34,956 bases of DNA from Flavobacteriales bacterium (GTDB taxonomy: Bacteria > Bacteroidota > Bacteroidia > Flavobacteriales > Flavobacteriaceae). The notes below the pieces were generated by a model. The model was not told the DNA's origin and did no database searches. It was given only the letters and a program-made list of their open reading frames with translations. Location of the stretch: contig JALWLE010000127.1 in the NCBI GenBank assembly GCA_026996605.1, positions 1 to 34,956 on the forward strand. The letters run 5' to 3'. Shown here piece by piece: positions 1 through 7,899 of this stretch. Position 1 is the first letter of the stretch, and the number at the start of each line of letters is the position of its first letter. A program made the position numbers and the translations under genes.

Positions 1-3000
1 GGGCGTCTTCATCTATATTTTCCGCCAAGCGTTTGCGTTTAATGGTCAAGAGGGTGTAATCGAGCAGTACAATCGCATTATTGACGACTATGCCCGCCAA
101 TGAAATAATGCCAATCATGGTCATAACTACGATAAAATCACTACGCAATATAATCAAACCGAGAAAAACGCCAATCATACTCAAAATAACCGTCATCATG
201 ATGATAAACGGCGTGGTCATCGAATTAAATTGTGTAACTAAGATTAAGAATATCAAAAAGATAGCAATCATCAAAGCTTTGGATAAGAAGCTCATATTTT
301 TCTTCATTTCCTTTTGCTCCCCTTGGAATTGGTAAGAAATATTATTTGGAAACTTGTAGAGTTTCATAAGTTTCTCTAATTTTTGAACGATTTCATTGGC
401 ATTATAGCCTTCCAAAACATTGGAAGTTATGGCAATTACCCGTTTTAAATCTTTACGTTTAATGGCACTAAAACTTGATGTAGATTTCATTGTGGCAACC
501 GCCGAAACAGGCACCGAAACCAATTTTCCGCTTTGTTGGTCACGATAGACAATATTTTGATTAAGTAAACTTTGACGATCATAACGGTATTTTTTGTCTA
601 ATCGAACATTAATCGGGTAATCATCATCGCCGTCTTTGTATCTGTCAACTTCTTTACCGTAGAGTGCCGTTCGCATTGCCATACCTATTTGACCGGTTTT
701 GATACCGAGTCGTCCGGCTTTTTCTCTATCAATATAAACCGGCAGTTCCGGTTTGTTTTTATCGACATCTATCTGTAAGGCTTCGATACCGGGAATATGG
801 GCATCGTCCAAATATTGTTTGACTTTGATTGCTACATCAAGCAACCTGTCATAATCATCGCCAATGAGTTCCAAATCAACCGGTGCGCCGGTCGGTGGCT
901 TGTGTTGGTCTTTGTCGGCAGATACTTTAATGCCGGCATGCCCTTTAATGAGCTTGCGAATATCATTGAGCAAAATGGACGTATTGACACCTTTACGGTA
1001 TTTGTAATCGACAAAATCGAGAATGATTTTTGAGCGGTTCGGGGTCTTGCCACCTTGTGGTCCTTTGTTCGGGTCACCGGTGCCTTCGCCTACTTGCTCT
1101 ATGATAGATGTTATTAAATAGTCATAATTGTTGGTCTTGAGATATTTTTGAATTTTTTTGGTAACGTTTTTGGTAAATTGGTCCACAACATCAATATCCG
1201 TCCCGATAGGATGCTCGATATAAACATAAATTTGATTGGGTTGTGTATCAGGGAAAAAGCTGATTTTGGGCGGAAAAGTTTTAAGTAATAAAACGGATAA
1301 AATCAATAATAAAACGGTTCCAAAAAAGAACACATACACATTTTTACCTTTTAAAGCATAACGTAATAATTTTTCGTAAATCCGTTCAAGCCAAGGTAAA
1401 AATTTATGTTGAAACCAAGCTATGGCATCAATAAGCAAAAAGTTGTAAAACAATTGCCATAAGGCTAATAAAATCAGTAGAAATCCGATGACATTAAAAG
1501 CATTTTTGCCGGTTATATTCGCATCTTTTATCACAAAAATTTTAATAAGAAAAGCCATAATGCCGGCTATCAAAAACAAGATAAAATTACGCCAAACACG
1601 TTGTACGGGCAGTGCTTCTTCGGTCATTCGCATATAGTTTTTGGTCAAAACCGGATTGATAACCAATGCCACAAATAAAGATGAGGACAAAACGGTAATC
1701 AGCGTAATGGGCAGATATTGCATAAAATTACCGATAATACCGGGCCAAAAAGCCAGCGGAATAAAGGCTACCAAAGTCGTTGCCGTAGAGGCAATAATAG
1801 GCCAAGCCACTTCGCCAACGGCATATTTAGCCGCTTCAAAAGGTTTGTAACCTTCTTCACGATACCGGTAAATATTTTCGACGATGACAATTCCGTTGTC
1901 AACCAACATCCCGAGCGCCAACACCAAAGCAAATAAAACCATAGTGTTTAAGGTGATGCCGAACGATGATAAAATCAAAAACGACATCAACATAGACAAC
2001 GGAATGGCAATACCGACAAACAAGGCATTACGAAATCCCATAAAGAACATTAATACACCAATGACTAATAACATGCCGAGAATGATACTGTTCTCTAAAT
2101 CAGATACTTGCGTACGGGTACGGTTAGACAAATCGTTGGTAATGGAAACATGCAAGTTTTTAGGAAAGACCTTTGCCTTAGTTTCTTCGATGATTTTTTT
2201 GATTTCATCCGAGGCTTCTATTTGGTTGGCGCCACTACGTTTTTTGATGTCGAGCATCACGACAGGTTTACCGAATTCGCGCGCATAACTTTCGGCATCT
2301 TGCTGTTTGTAATAGACTTTGGCGACATCTTTTAGATAAGTTACTTTGTCTTTAGCCTTCCGAATAATCAAGTTTTCTATATCTTTTGGCGATTTAAACT
2401 CGCCTATCACCCGAACATTTCGTCTTATACCGTTTTCTTTGAGGTCACCGGCTGAAATGGTCAAATTTTCATTTTTAATGGTTTGCTCAATATTGTTAAA
2501 ATTAATATTCCGGCTCAACATCTCATTGAGATCAACGGCAACTTCCACTTCTTTGTCTTGAACCCCGCGAATATCTGCTGCAGAAATTTGGGGTAATTGT
2601 TCAATTTTATCTTGTAGATATTCGGCAAATTTCTTGAGTTTAGATGCGGTATAATCACCTGAAATATTGATATTCATAATGGGCTTTAATTCCGAAAAAT
2701 CCAATTTCATTGCATGCGGATTTTGTGGCAAATCTTTAGGCCAATCACTATCGCCCATGGCATCATCTATTTTGTCTTTGACATCTTCAAGCGCTTTATC
2801 GGGGTCCACATCAAAGGTAAATTTGACATCAATACTCGAAAAACCGGATTTAGAGGTTGATTTAATTTCGTCAATTCCACTGATTTTTTTAAACTCTTTT
2901 TCAAGCGGATTGGTAATGAGGCTTTCAATGTCTTCCGCCGAGTTGCCCGGATAAGGCGTCGTAACGAATACTTCCGGCGCCGCTACATCGGGAAAAGCTT

Positions 3001-3124
3001 CACGCGGCATTTTGATATAAGAGAACAAACCGCCTATGGTCAACAAAAGTATAATCAATTTGACGGTATTGTCATTTTTTAAAGCATCGGTTGATAATCC
3101 GAATGTTTTATGTAGTTTTTTCAT
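1..3124 (-). CDS. RND-family efflux transporter permease (AcrB/HAE-like), 3' end cut by window edge
   Basis: Inner-membrane permease of a tripartite RND pump, driven by the proton motive force. I translated 1,041 codons in one open frame from the ATG at 3124-3122 to the left window edge without a stop; the C-terminus is missing. After a first membrane segment comes the porter-domain opening typical of the family (MPREAFPDVAAPEV, TTPYPGNSAEDIE). TM4 carries GMLVDNGIVIVENI, with Asp409-Asn410 where AcrB has Asp407-Asp408. The TM10-like segment GIVVNNAIVLLDY has Asn1015-Asn1016 where AcrB has Lys940. Residues about 512-562 add two hydrophobic segments between TM6 and TM7 that AcrB lacks. It is the last gene seen of a tetR-tolC-MFP-RND operon. 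The substrate cannot be predicted; drugs, detergents or lipids are typical. Confidence 0.95.
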   Translation of the reverse strand, partial: MKKLHKTFGLSTDALKNDNTVKLIILLLTIGGLFSYIKMPREAFPDVAAPEVFVTTPYPGNSAEDIESLITNPLEKEFKKISGIDEIKSTSKSGFSSIDVKFTFDVDPDKALEDVKDKIDDAMGDSDWPKDLPQNPHAMKLDFSELKPIMNINISGDYTASKLKKFAEYLQDKIEQLPQISAADIRGVQDKEVEVAVDLNEMLSRNINFNNIEQTIKNENLTISAGDLKENGIRRNVRVIGEFKSPKDIENLIIRKAKDKVTYLKDVAKVYYKQQDAESYAREFGKPVVMLDIKKRSGANQIEASDEIKKIIEETKAKVFPKNLHVSITNDLSNRTRTQVSDLENSIILGMLLVIGVLMFFMGFRNALFVGIAIPLSMLMSFLILSSFGITLNTMVLFALVLALGMLVDNGIVIVENIYRYREEGYKPFEAAKYAVGEVAWPIIASTATTLVAFIPLAFWPGIIGNFMQYLPITLITVLSSSLFVALVINPVLTKNYMRMTEEALPVQRVWRNFILFLIAGIMAFLIKIFVIKDANITGKNAFNVIGFLLILLALWQLFYNFLLIDAIAWFQHKFLPWLERIYEKLLRYALKGKNVYVFFFGTVLLLILSVLLLKTFPPKISFFPDTQPNQIYVYIEHPIGTDIDVVDQFTKNVTKKIQKYLKTNNYDYLITSIIEQVGEGTGDPNKGPQGGKTPNRSKIILDFVDYKYRKGVNTSILLNDIRKLIKGHAGIKVSADKDQHKPPTGAPVDLELIGDDYDRLLDVAIKVKQYLDDAHIPGIEALQIDVDKNKPELPVYIDREKAGRLGIKTGQIGMAMRTALYGKEVDRYKDGDDDYPINVRLDKKYRYDRQSLLNQNIVYRDQQSGKLVSVPVSAVATMKSTSSFSAIKRKDLKRVIAITSNVLEGYNANEIVQKLEKLMKLYKFPNNISYQFQGEQKEMKKNMSFLSKALMIAIFLIFLILVTQFNSMTTPFIIMMTVILSMIGVFLGLIILRSDFIVVMTMIGIISLAGIVVNNAIVLLDYTLLTIKRKRLAENIDEDA

Positions 3125-3130
3125 TTGTAT

Positions 3131-3230
3131 ATCTGGTTATTTGATGATATTGGTTAATCGGTTATTCGGTTAATTGATGTCGGATGTCCAATGTTGGATG
3201 TCCGATGAATCGGTTATTTGGTTAATTGAT
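3131..3230. repeat. Degenerate short-word repeat (GGTTATTTGATGAT family)
   Basis: The gap between the RND and fusion-protein genes is built from imperfect copies of GGTTATTTGATGAT and GGTTAATTGATG, mixed with GGATGTCCRATG words. The same words recur at 4440, 5931, 20350, 24280 (inverted) and 32411. It has no coding potential. Confidence 0.6.
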
Positions 3231-3231
3231 G

Positions 3232-3290
3232 ACCGGTGGCTTCGGTACATCCCGATTTCTGCGTCATCGGGACGTATCGAAATGACCGGT
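3232..3290. repeat. Nested inverted repeat, REP-like
   Basis: Outer arms ACCGGTGGCTTCGGTAC (3232-3248) and GTATCGAAATGACCGGT (3274-3290) pair at 13 of 17 positions. The inner arms TCCCGAT (3250-3256) and ATCGGGA (3266-3272) are perfect. The element ends two bases from the stop codon of the fusion-protein gene. A related element lies at 4471-4585. Confidence 0.65.
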
Positions 3291-3292
3291 AT

Positions 3293-4429
3293 CTATTTAT
3301 TAATTTCAATTTTTACTAAATCGCCTTCGGTTAAGCCGCGCGCCGCTTCGCCGGCTATAAGGTCTCCTTCTTTGATGCCGGATGTAATGACAACGTTTCC
3401 TTTATAATCTAATCCCGTTTGGACTATTTTTTTGACCACTTTATAAACGTCTGTTTCTTTTGTCGGCTCTAACACAAATACAAAATTGTTTCCTTCTCTG
3501 TCTTGCTGCACTATAGACCATGGTAAAACGAGCGCTTTAGCGGTTTCATAGTCTTTAATTTTAATATTGCCGGTCAAATTGGGTTTTAACTCGCCTTTCG
3601 TGTTTTTTAGATTAACCCGAATTTTAAAAGTGCGATTTTGCGGGTGAATAAAGTTGCCGACGTAATTAATACGTGCTTGCACACTACTGCTGATTTCAGG
3701 GAATTCGATGATGACCGGCGTCCCTTTTTTGATTTTTGGTAAATATTTTTCACTGACATCGGCTTGCGCATAGACTTTGTCTAAATTAACCACGCGGGCT
3801 ACCGGACGTTGGGGCGCTGCCATTTCGCCTTCTTTAATCATCAAATCGTCGAGTGTACCGCTAATGGGCGATTTGACTTTGAATTTTGCCAATTGCGAAC
3901 GAAGCGTATTGAGTTTATTAGTCAAAGCATTTTTTTTGGTTTGGGCTTGCAGGAAAGCCATTTCGGAACCGATTTTTTGTTCCCATAAGCGTTTTTGACG
4001 CTCATAAGCCGTTTTTGCCAAGCTATATTGGGTTTGCACTTCACTTATTTGGTTGCGTAAAACAGCATCGTCCAAGAGTATAATGATTTCACCTTTACGG
4101 ACGCGGTCGCCTTCATTTTTATAGATTTTTTTGACGCTTCCCATAGCTTCGGGAACGACCATAACATTACCGTCCGTATCTATATTGCCTTGTAGTTCAA
4201 TAAAATGTGTAAAAGCTTGCGGTTTTACTTTAACTGCCGAAATACTTGGGATTTCTTTGGCTTGTGTTTCGCCTAATTGTTCGTTTATTTTTTCCAAAAT
4301 ATTGTGTAGGCTGTCTATTTGCTTTTGAATTTGCACTTTTTGTTGTTGCAAATTGCCTTCAATTTTCTTTTCGTGCTTACAAGCCATTGCTAATGTTAGC
4401 AGGCTGATTAGGATGATGTATTTTTTCAT
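3293..4429 (-). CDS. RND efflux periplasmic adaptor (membrane fusion protein, AcrA/HlyD family)
   Basis: Periplasmic adaptor joining the RND permease to the TolC-like channel; 378 aa. The N-terminus MKKYIILISLLTLAMAC is a lipoprotein signal with the lipobox Cys at residue 17, so the protein is probably lipid-anchored. A heptad-rich region (about 20-57) leads to the lipoyl/barrel-sandwich half (PEAMGSVKKIYKNEGDRVRKG, about 90-110). An alpha-helical hairpin follows at about 115-170, then the second lipoyl half (SPISGTLDDLMIKEGEM) and a beta-barrel with a membrane-proximal domain (VVITSGIKEGDLI). It lies between tolC and the permease on the same strand, separated by repeat-filled gaps of 158 and 168 bases. 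Confidence 0.95.
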   Translation of the reverse strand: MKKYIILISLLTLAMACKHEKKIEGNLQQQKVQIQKQIDSLHNILEKINEQLGETQAKEIPSISAVKVKPQAFTHFIELQGNIDTDGNVMVVPEAMGSVKKIYKNEGDRVRKGEIIILLDDAVLRNQISEVQTQYSLAKTAYERQKRLWEQKIGSEMAFLQAQTKKNALTNKLNTLRSQLAKFKVKSPISGTLDDLMIKEGEMAAPQRPVARVVNLDKVYAQADVSEKYLPKIKKGTPVIIEFPEISSSVQARINYVGNFIHPQNRTFKIRVNLKNTKGELKPNLTGNIKIKDYETAKALVLPWSIVQQDREGNNFVFVLEPTKETDVYKVVKKIVQTGLDYKGNVVITSGIKEGDLIAGEAARGLTEGDLVKIEINK

Positions 4430-4439
4430 TTATGTATGG

Positions 4440-4585
4440 TTATCTGGTTATTTGATGATATGGTTATTTGATGTCGGCACTTCGGTACGCCACTCCTTCG
4501 TTGTGGCACTCAGCCACCTTTGATTCTGCTTTATAGAGGTCATTGAGTGTTCCGATGATAATCGGAACGTATCGAAATGACCGGT
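4440..4585. repeat. Composite intergenic repeat (short words plus nested inverted repeat)
   Basis: The left part (4440-4472) repeats TGGTTATTTGATG. From 4471 the element carries CACTTCGGTAC (4478-4488) paired with GTATCGAAATG (4569-4579). An inner perfect hairpin GTTCCGAT-GATA-ATCGGAAC lies at 4549-4568. CACTCAGCCAC at 4507-4517 is shared with 32470-32480. It is a longer relative of the element at 3232-3290. Confidence 0.6.
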
Positions 4586-4587
4586 GT

Positions 4588-5922
4588 TTACTCTCCGAGT
4601 AAATTTTCTAATACCACTTTTTTATTGATAATTTCTATAATCGACTGTAAATATTGTTGCTGTGCTTGGTATAATTGCATACGGGCTTGATTGAGCTGAA
4701 AGCTGTTGCCAACGCCTTCTTTATACTTAATTTGTTCTTTTTTAGCTATTTTTTCAGCTAAAGTCAAATTGTCTTTGGCAATGTCATAATTTTTAAAACT
4801 GTGTTCGTATTCGTTTCTGGCTTTATCAAATTTCAGTTTTAATTCTTTGGCTTTTTCTGTCAAATCGTTTTGGGCATTCTCTAAGTCCAGCTTGGCTTGT
4901 TTGACCCGTGCCGAACGGGCAAAACTGCTAAATATCGGAATGTTGATATTTATGCCGAATAGCGATTGTTCGTACCAATTTTGCGTATCGTCAAAAAACT
5001 TAAAATCGTTGTTATAAGCGTTTTTGCCGTAATTGACAAAAGCGGCAATCGTTGGCAGTGCTTTGGTTTTTTCGTATTTGACTTGTAGTTTTTTGGCTTT
5101 TGCTTGATTTTTAGCAATTTGATAATCAATATTTTTATCGGGATTAAAATCTTGTTGCAGCAAATCGAGTTGCATACCGGCATCTTTGAGGGTATCGATA
5201 TTATCGGTTAATTCTAAAGGTCCATCAACAGAACGTCCCAAAGTGTAATTGAGCATTTCGTAAGCGACTTTTTTCATACGTTGCAAATAGTCCAATTGGT
5301 TTTGTAAGTTGGATAAAGTGATCTGCATTTGTTCGACATCGGTTTCTTCGACCAAGCCGTTTTGGTACATTTGCCGGACTTCAAACAGGTTTTGCTTGAC
5401 CACATCGACATTGTGTTGCATGATTTTGATGCTTTCATCGGTCAGTAAAGCATTGCCGTAAGCATTGACCACCGCTTCTTTAATTTTTTGACGGGTTTTA
5501 ATAGCAGCATTTTCCGAAATCTTTTTAAACGTGCGTGACGACTGCAAGCCCACCAAGTATGAACCGCTGAAAATCAATTGTTTGAGTGTTGCCGACCATT
5601 TCATGTTTTGTTCGGTTCCGAATTTGACCGGCACATAAGTTCCGGGGGGCGCTTGCGGGTTCATAATACGAGCCGGTAACAAATTGACCGGTTGCTTAAT
5701 AAATTGCTGATACGAAGCTGCTCCATCAATTTGCGGAAAACCCATAGCGGTGGTTTCCCAAACTTTCTTTTGGGCTTTTAAGACATTGTTTTCGGCTTTT
5801 TTAATATTGGCGTTGTATTGTAAAGCGTAATCAACCGCTTCTTGCAGACTAAATTTATTCGGTTCTTGTGCTTGTGCAAATGTTATGCTAAATAATAGCA
5901 ATATAATGTATAGGTTTTTCAT
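4588..5922 (-). CDS. TolC-family outer membrane efflux protein
   Basis: Outer-membrane channel of the tripartite pump; 444 aa, normal for the family. Residues 1-19 (MKNLYIILLLFSITFAQAQ) are a Sec signal peptide. The mature protein begins with FSLQEAVDYALQYNANIKKAENNVLKAQKKV, the usual TolC opening (short quotes: LQEAVDYALQYN, NVLKAQKKV). Two long heptad-rich halves follow, ending in KEGVGNSFQLNQARMQLYQAQ, equivalent to the second TolC repeat. It is the first structural gene after the tetR regulator; the adaptor and permease follow downstream. The gap to tetR holds an inverted repeat related to those in the other gaps of the operon. Confidence 0.95.
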   Translation of the reverse strand: MKNLYIILLLFSITFAQAQEPNKFSLQEAVDYALQYNANIKKAENNVLKAQKKVWETTAMGFPQIDGAASYQQFIKQPVNLLPARIMNPQAPPGTYVPVKFGTEQNMKWSATLKQLIFSGSYLVGLQSSRTFKKISENAAIKTRQKIKEAVVNAYGNALLTDESIKIMQHNVDVVKQNLFEVRQMYQNGLVEETDVEQMQITLSNLQNQLDYLQRMKKVAYEMLNYTLGRSVDGPLELTDNIDTLKDAGMQLDLLQQDFNPDKNIDYQIAKNQAKAKKLQVKYEKTKALPTIAAFVNYGKNAYNNDFKFFDDTQNWYEQSLFGININIPIFSSFARSARVKQAKLDLENAQNDLTEKAKELKLKFDKARNEYEHSFKNYDIAKDNLTLAEKIAKKEQIKYKEGVGNSFQLNQARMQLYQAQQQYLQSIIEIINKKVVLENLLGE

Positions 5923-5930
5923 TTATCAGA

Positions 5931-6068
5931 TGATATGGTTAACTGGTTGTTTGGTTATATGAGTGAAAAGTGCCAAGTAGAAAGTGCCAAGTGCGGTTTG
6001 ATACTTTCCCCCGACGTTAGTCGGGGCTTCACTCCGCTTCGCACTTTTTCGCTTTCCACTTGGCACTA
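5931..6068. repeat. Intergenic repeat block with inverted AGTGCCAAGT words
   Basis: GGTTAACTGGTTGTTTGG words (5937-5956) lead into AGTGCCAAGT, present twice (5969 and 5984 regions). A CCCCGACGTTAGTCGGGG hairpin lies at 6009-6026, and the inverse word CCACTTGGCACT at 6057-6068. The right edge coincides with the tetR stop codon. Related words (TGCCAAGTGACAAAGTG) occur at 24221. Confidence 0.6.
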
Positions 6069-6665
6069 ATTACTTGCTACTAATTCTTTCAGCTTTTTTC
6101 GTCCTTTTTTGGTTGATATACCGCTTAAAAACATCTTTAAAAACATTTCCATGGTGTCATTTTTATCAAATAGTTCCGGTGGAAACAATTCGGGATTGGA
6201 CAGGTTTATTGTATTGACAAAATACATACGCTTGATAAATTCCTTATCTAAATCATCTTTGTAATAGCCTTGTTTAATACCTTTTTTTAAGTTATGTTCC
6301 AGACATTCCATAATAGAATTAAACTTTTTTTGCTCTAATGAGACGGCAATTTCCGGATAGTATTTCTTTAATTGGTACTGTGGTGACGTATTTGAGTGCT
6401 TCAAATTTTCTTTAATGACATCTTTTATCCTAAATAATTCTTGATACGGATTGAGTTTCATCATACAAATCTGATCGATTTGTGTTTGAATTTGATCAAA
6501 AATATAGTTGACAGTTTCACTAACCAAGTTTTCCTTGCCCGAAAAATGTTGGTAAATGGTTTTTTTTGAGATACCTAATTCACGGGCAATTTGGTCCATT
6601 GTGACGTTCTTGATACCGTATTTAAAATACAAATCGGCAGATTTTTGAATAATTTTATCTTTCAT
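6066..6665 (-). CDS. TetR/AcrR-family transcriptional regulator, probable repressor of the efflux operon
   Basis: One-component regulator of 199 aa. The N-terminal helix-turn-helix is clear at residues about 24-45 (MDQIARELGISKKTIYQHFS, then KENLV). The C-terminal ligand-binding and dimerisation half is diverged, as is normal. It is the first gene of the minus-strand run that continues with tolC, the adaptor and the RND permease, so local autoregulation of the whole operon is likely (inference). A good promoter lies just upstream (6685-6716), and the TTTGCAAA palindrome overlapping its -7 box is a possible operator. The inducer is unknown. Confidence 0.9.
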   Translation of the reverse strand: MKDKIIQKSADLYFKYGIKNVTMDQIARELGISKKTIYQHFSGKENLVSETVNYIFDQIQTQIDQICMMKLNPYQELFRIKDVIKENLKHSNTSPQYQLKKYYPEIAVSLEQKKFNSIMECLEHNLKKGIKQGYYKDDLDKEFIKRMYFVNTINLSNPELFPPELFDKNDTMEMFLKMFLSGISTKKGRKKLKELVASN

Positions 6666-6684
6666 GATAATAAAATTTATTTTG

Positions 6685-6716
6685 CAAATATATAACGGAA
6701 ACTTTTAATACGCAAA
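6685..6716 (-). promoter_or_regulatory. Bacteroidota promoter of tetR and the efflux operon
   Basis: On the minus strand, TTTG (6716-6713) is followed after 20 nt by TATATTTG (6692-6685), matching the TTG / TAnnTTTG consensus. TTTGCAAA (6681-6688) is palindromic and overlaps the -7 box. Confidence 0.65.
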
Positions 6717-6741
6717 TAGTTTTTTAGGTTTTTTCTTTAAA

Positions 6742-6777
6742 CAAAAAAATCCGGCAAACAAAAAACGTCAGCCGGAT
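6742..6777 (-). terminator. Rho-independent terminator after the 77-aa membrane protein gene
   Basis: Arms ATCCGGC (6749-6755) and GCCGGAT (6771-6777) enclose a 15-nt loop. On the minus strand the stem is followed by TTTTTTTG. It lies 26 bases past the stop codon at 6803. Confidence 0.6.
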
Positions 6778-6802
6778 AGGATTGCTTATTAAAGTAAAAA
6801 GA

Positions 6803-7036
6803 TTAGTCTTTATTGATATATCTTAAAATGTAGTAACTGATAACATAGCCTGCTATCATGCCCAATACAGCTTTGAGCGCAAAGTCTCCGGATATAAAAG
6901 TTCTGACGATGCTATAATTTACATGGTCAAAAACACTATAATAATGAAATAAAGCCGTAAATATAAATCCCCAGGTAATGCCGATAAGCTTGTATTGTTT
7001 ATCTGTAATATTTAAATAAGGTACTCTTGCTTCCAT
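6803..7036 (-). CDS. Small two-helix membrane protein of unknown function
   Basis: 77 aa; I do not recognise the family. After a polar start (MEARVPYLNITDKQYKLIG) come two hydrophobic segments, ITWGFIFTALFHYYSVF (about 20-36) and LKAVLGMIAGYVISYYIL (about 54-71), then RYINKD. It looks like a two-pass inner-membrane protein. It has its own -7-like box upstream (7054-7061) and a terminator downstream, which supports a real, separately transcribed gene. A second short-read clue is that its composition fits its neighbours. Confidence 0.7.
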   Translation of the reverse strand: MEARVPYLNITDKQYKLIGITWGFIFTALFHYYSVFDHVNYSIVRTFISGDFALKAVLGMIAGYVISYYILRYINKD

Positions 7037-7053
7037 ATGGTTTGAATTTTACA

Positions 7054-7061
7054 CAAAGATA
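7054..7061 (-). promoter_or_regulatory. -7 element upstream of the 77-aa gene
   Basis: TATCTTTG on the minus strand matches TAnnTTTG and lies 17 nt before the ATG. No TTG lies at the right distance upstream; that position is occupied by the GAGGAAGTGAGG tandem repeat. Confidence 0.4.
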
Positions 7062-7070
7062 TAAAAAATT

Positions 7071-7100
7071 GAGGAAGTGAGGAATGAGGAAGTGAGGATT
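7071..7100. repeat. Two-copy 15-bp tandem repeat
   Basis: GAGGAAGTGAGGAAT followed directly by GAGGAAGTGAGGATT (14 of 15 identical). Related TTGAGGAATTGAGGA words occur at 8673, 8761 and, inverted, at 15648 and 15757. Confidence 0.7.
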
Positions 7101-7113
7101 TTTTTTCTGTCTA

Positions 7114-7146
7114 TTGTAGAGATGTACTGACAATACATCTCTACAA
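7114..7146. repeat. Perfect 13-bp inverted repeat overlapping the xth stop codon
   Basis: TTGTAGAGATGTA (7114-7126) and TACATCTCTACAA (7134-7146) flank a 7-nt loop. The right arm includes the stop codon and last codon of the exonuclease gene. There is no U-tract on the minus-strand side, so it is not a standard terminator. Confidence 0.75.
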
Positions 7147-7899
7147 TTCTAATAAAATGGGGCAATGGTCGGAATGTTTCGCTTCAGGTAGAATAACACT
7201 ACGTTTGAGATGCGGTTGTAGTGCCGGTGTAATCATATGATAATCAATACGCCAACCTTTATTCCGGTCGCGTGACCCGGCACGGTAACTCCACCAAGTA
7301 TATTGTTCGGGGCGCGGGTCAAACTCGCGAAAGCTATCGATAAAACCACTATCGATAAATTCTGATAACCATGCGCGCTCTTCAGGCAAAAAACCGGATA
7401 CGTGTTGTAAGCGTACCGGATCGTGTATATCACGTGGTTCATGACAAATGTTGTAATCGCCGCTAATGATAAGTTTTGGCAGGTCTTTTCCGAGTTGCTT
7501 GGCATAATCTAAAAAATCATCCATATATTTGAACTTAATTGCCAACCGCTCGGCATTGGTGCCACTGGGCAAATACATGCTCATAAAGGAAAAACCGTCA
7601 AAGTCTGCTCTGATATTGCGTCCTTCGGCATCCATATAGTCTATGCCGGTGCCGTAAACGACGTTTTTAGGCTTTATTTTTGAGATGATGCCCGTGCCGC
7701 TGTAACCTTTGCGTTGTGCCGGGAACCAGAATTGGTAGTGAAATCCGGCTTGTCGCAGAGCTTTAGTATCTATTTGATTTTCAACAGCTTTTATTTCCTG
7801 AAAACCGACGATATCGGCATCAATTTGTTGTAACCATTGGACTAAACCTTTGCGCATAGCGGCTCGTATACCGTTGACGTTGTATGAGATAATTTTCAT
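7141..7899 (-). CDS. xth: Exodeoxyribonuclease III (AP endonuclease, XthA type)
   Basis: DNA repair nuclease that cuts at abasic sites and has 3'-5' exonuclease and 3'-phosphatase activity; 252 aa against 268 in E. coli XthA. Catalytic motifs of the EEP fold are all visible: NVNGIRA (Asn7, Asn9), FQEIK (metal ligand Glu35), SGDYN (Asp and Asn), RIDYHM, and the C-terminal [10 protein letters not shown] with the active Asp244-His245 pair. The start ATG overlaps the TGA of the upstream ABC ATPase gene (ATGA), so the two are probably translated together. The last codons lie inside a 13-bp palindrome. Confidence 0.95.
   Translation of the reverse strand: MKIISYNVNGIRAAMRKGLVQWLQQIDADIVGFQEIKAVENQIDTKALRQAGFHYQFWFPAQRKGYSGTGIISKIKPKNVVYGTGIDYMDAEGRNIRADFDGFSFMSMYLPSGTNAERLAIKFKYMDDFLDYAKQLGKDLPKLIISGDYNICHEPRDIHDPVRLQHVSGFLPEERAWLSEFIDSGFIDSFREFDPRPEQYTWWSYRAGSRDRNKGWRIDYHMITPALQPHLKRSVILPEAKHSDHCPILLEL

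Noticed and set aside
81-2954. Several plus-strand open frames of 69-134 codons
   Set aside because: They lie opposite the continuous RND permease frame, mostly in one or two antisense frames, and show no domain, signal or promoter.
3125-6068. CRISPR-like array in the repeated words of the efflux operon gaps
   Set aside because: Repeat units vary in length and sequence, spacers are not uniform, and no cas genes are present.
7114-7146. Palindrome as a terminator of xth
   Set aside because: On the coding strand it is followed by an A-rich stretch and not by a T run.
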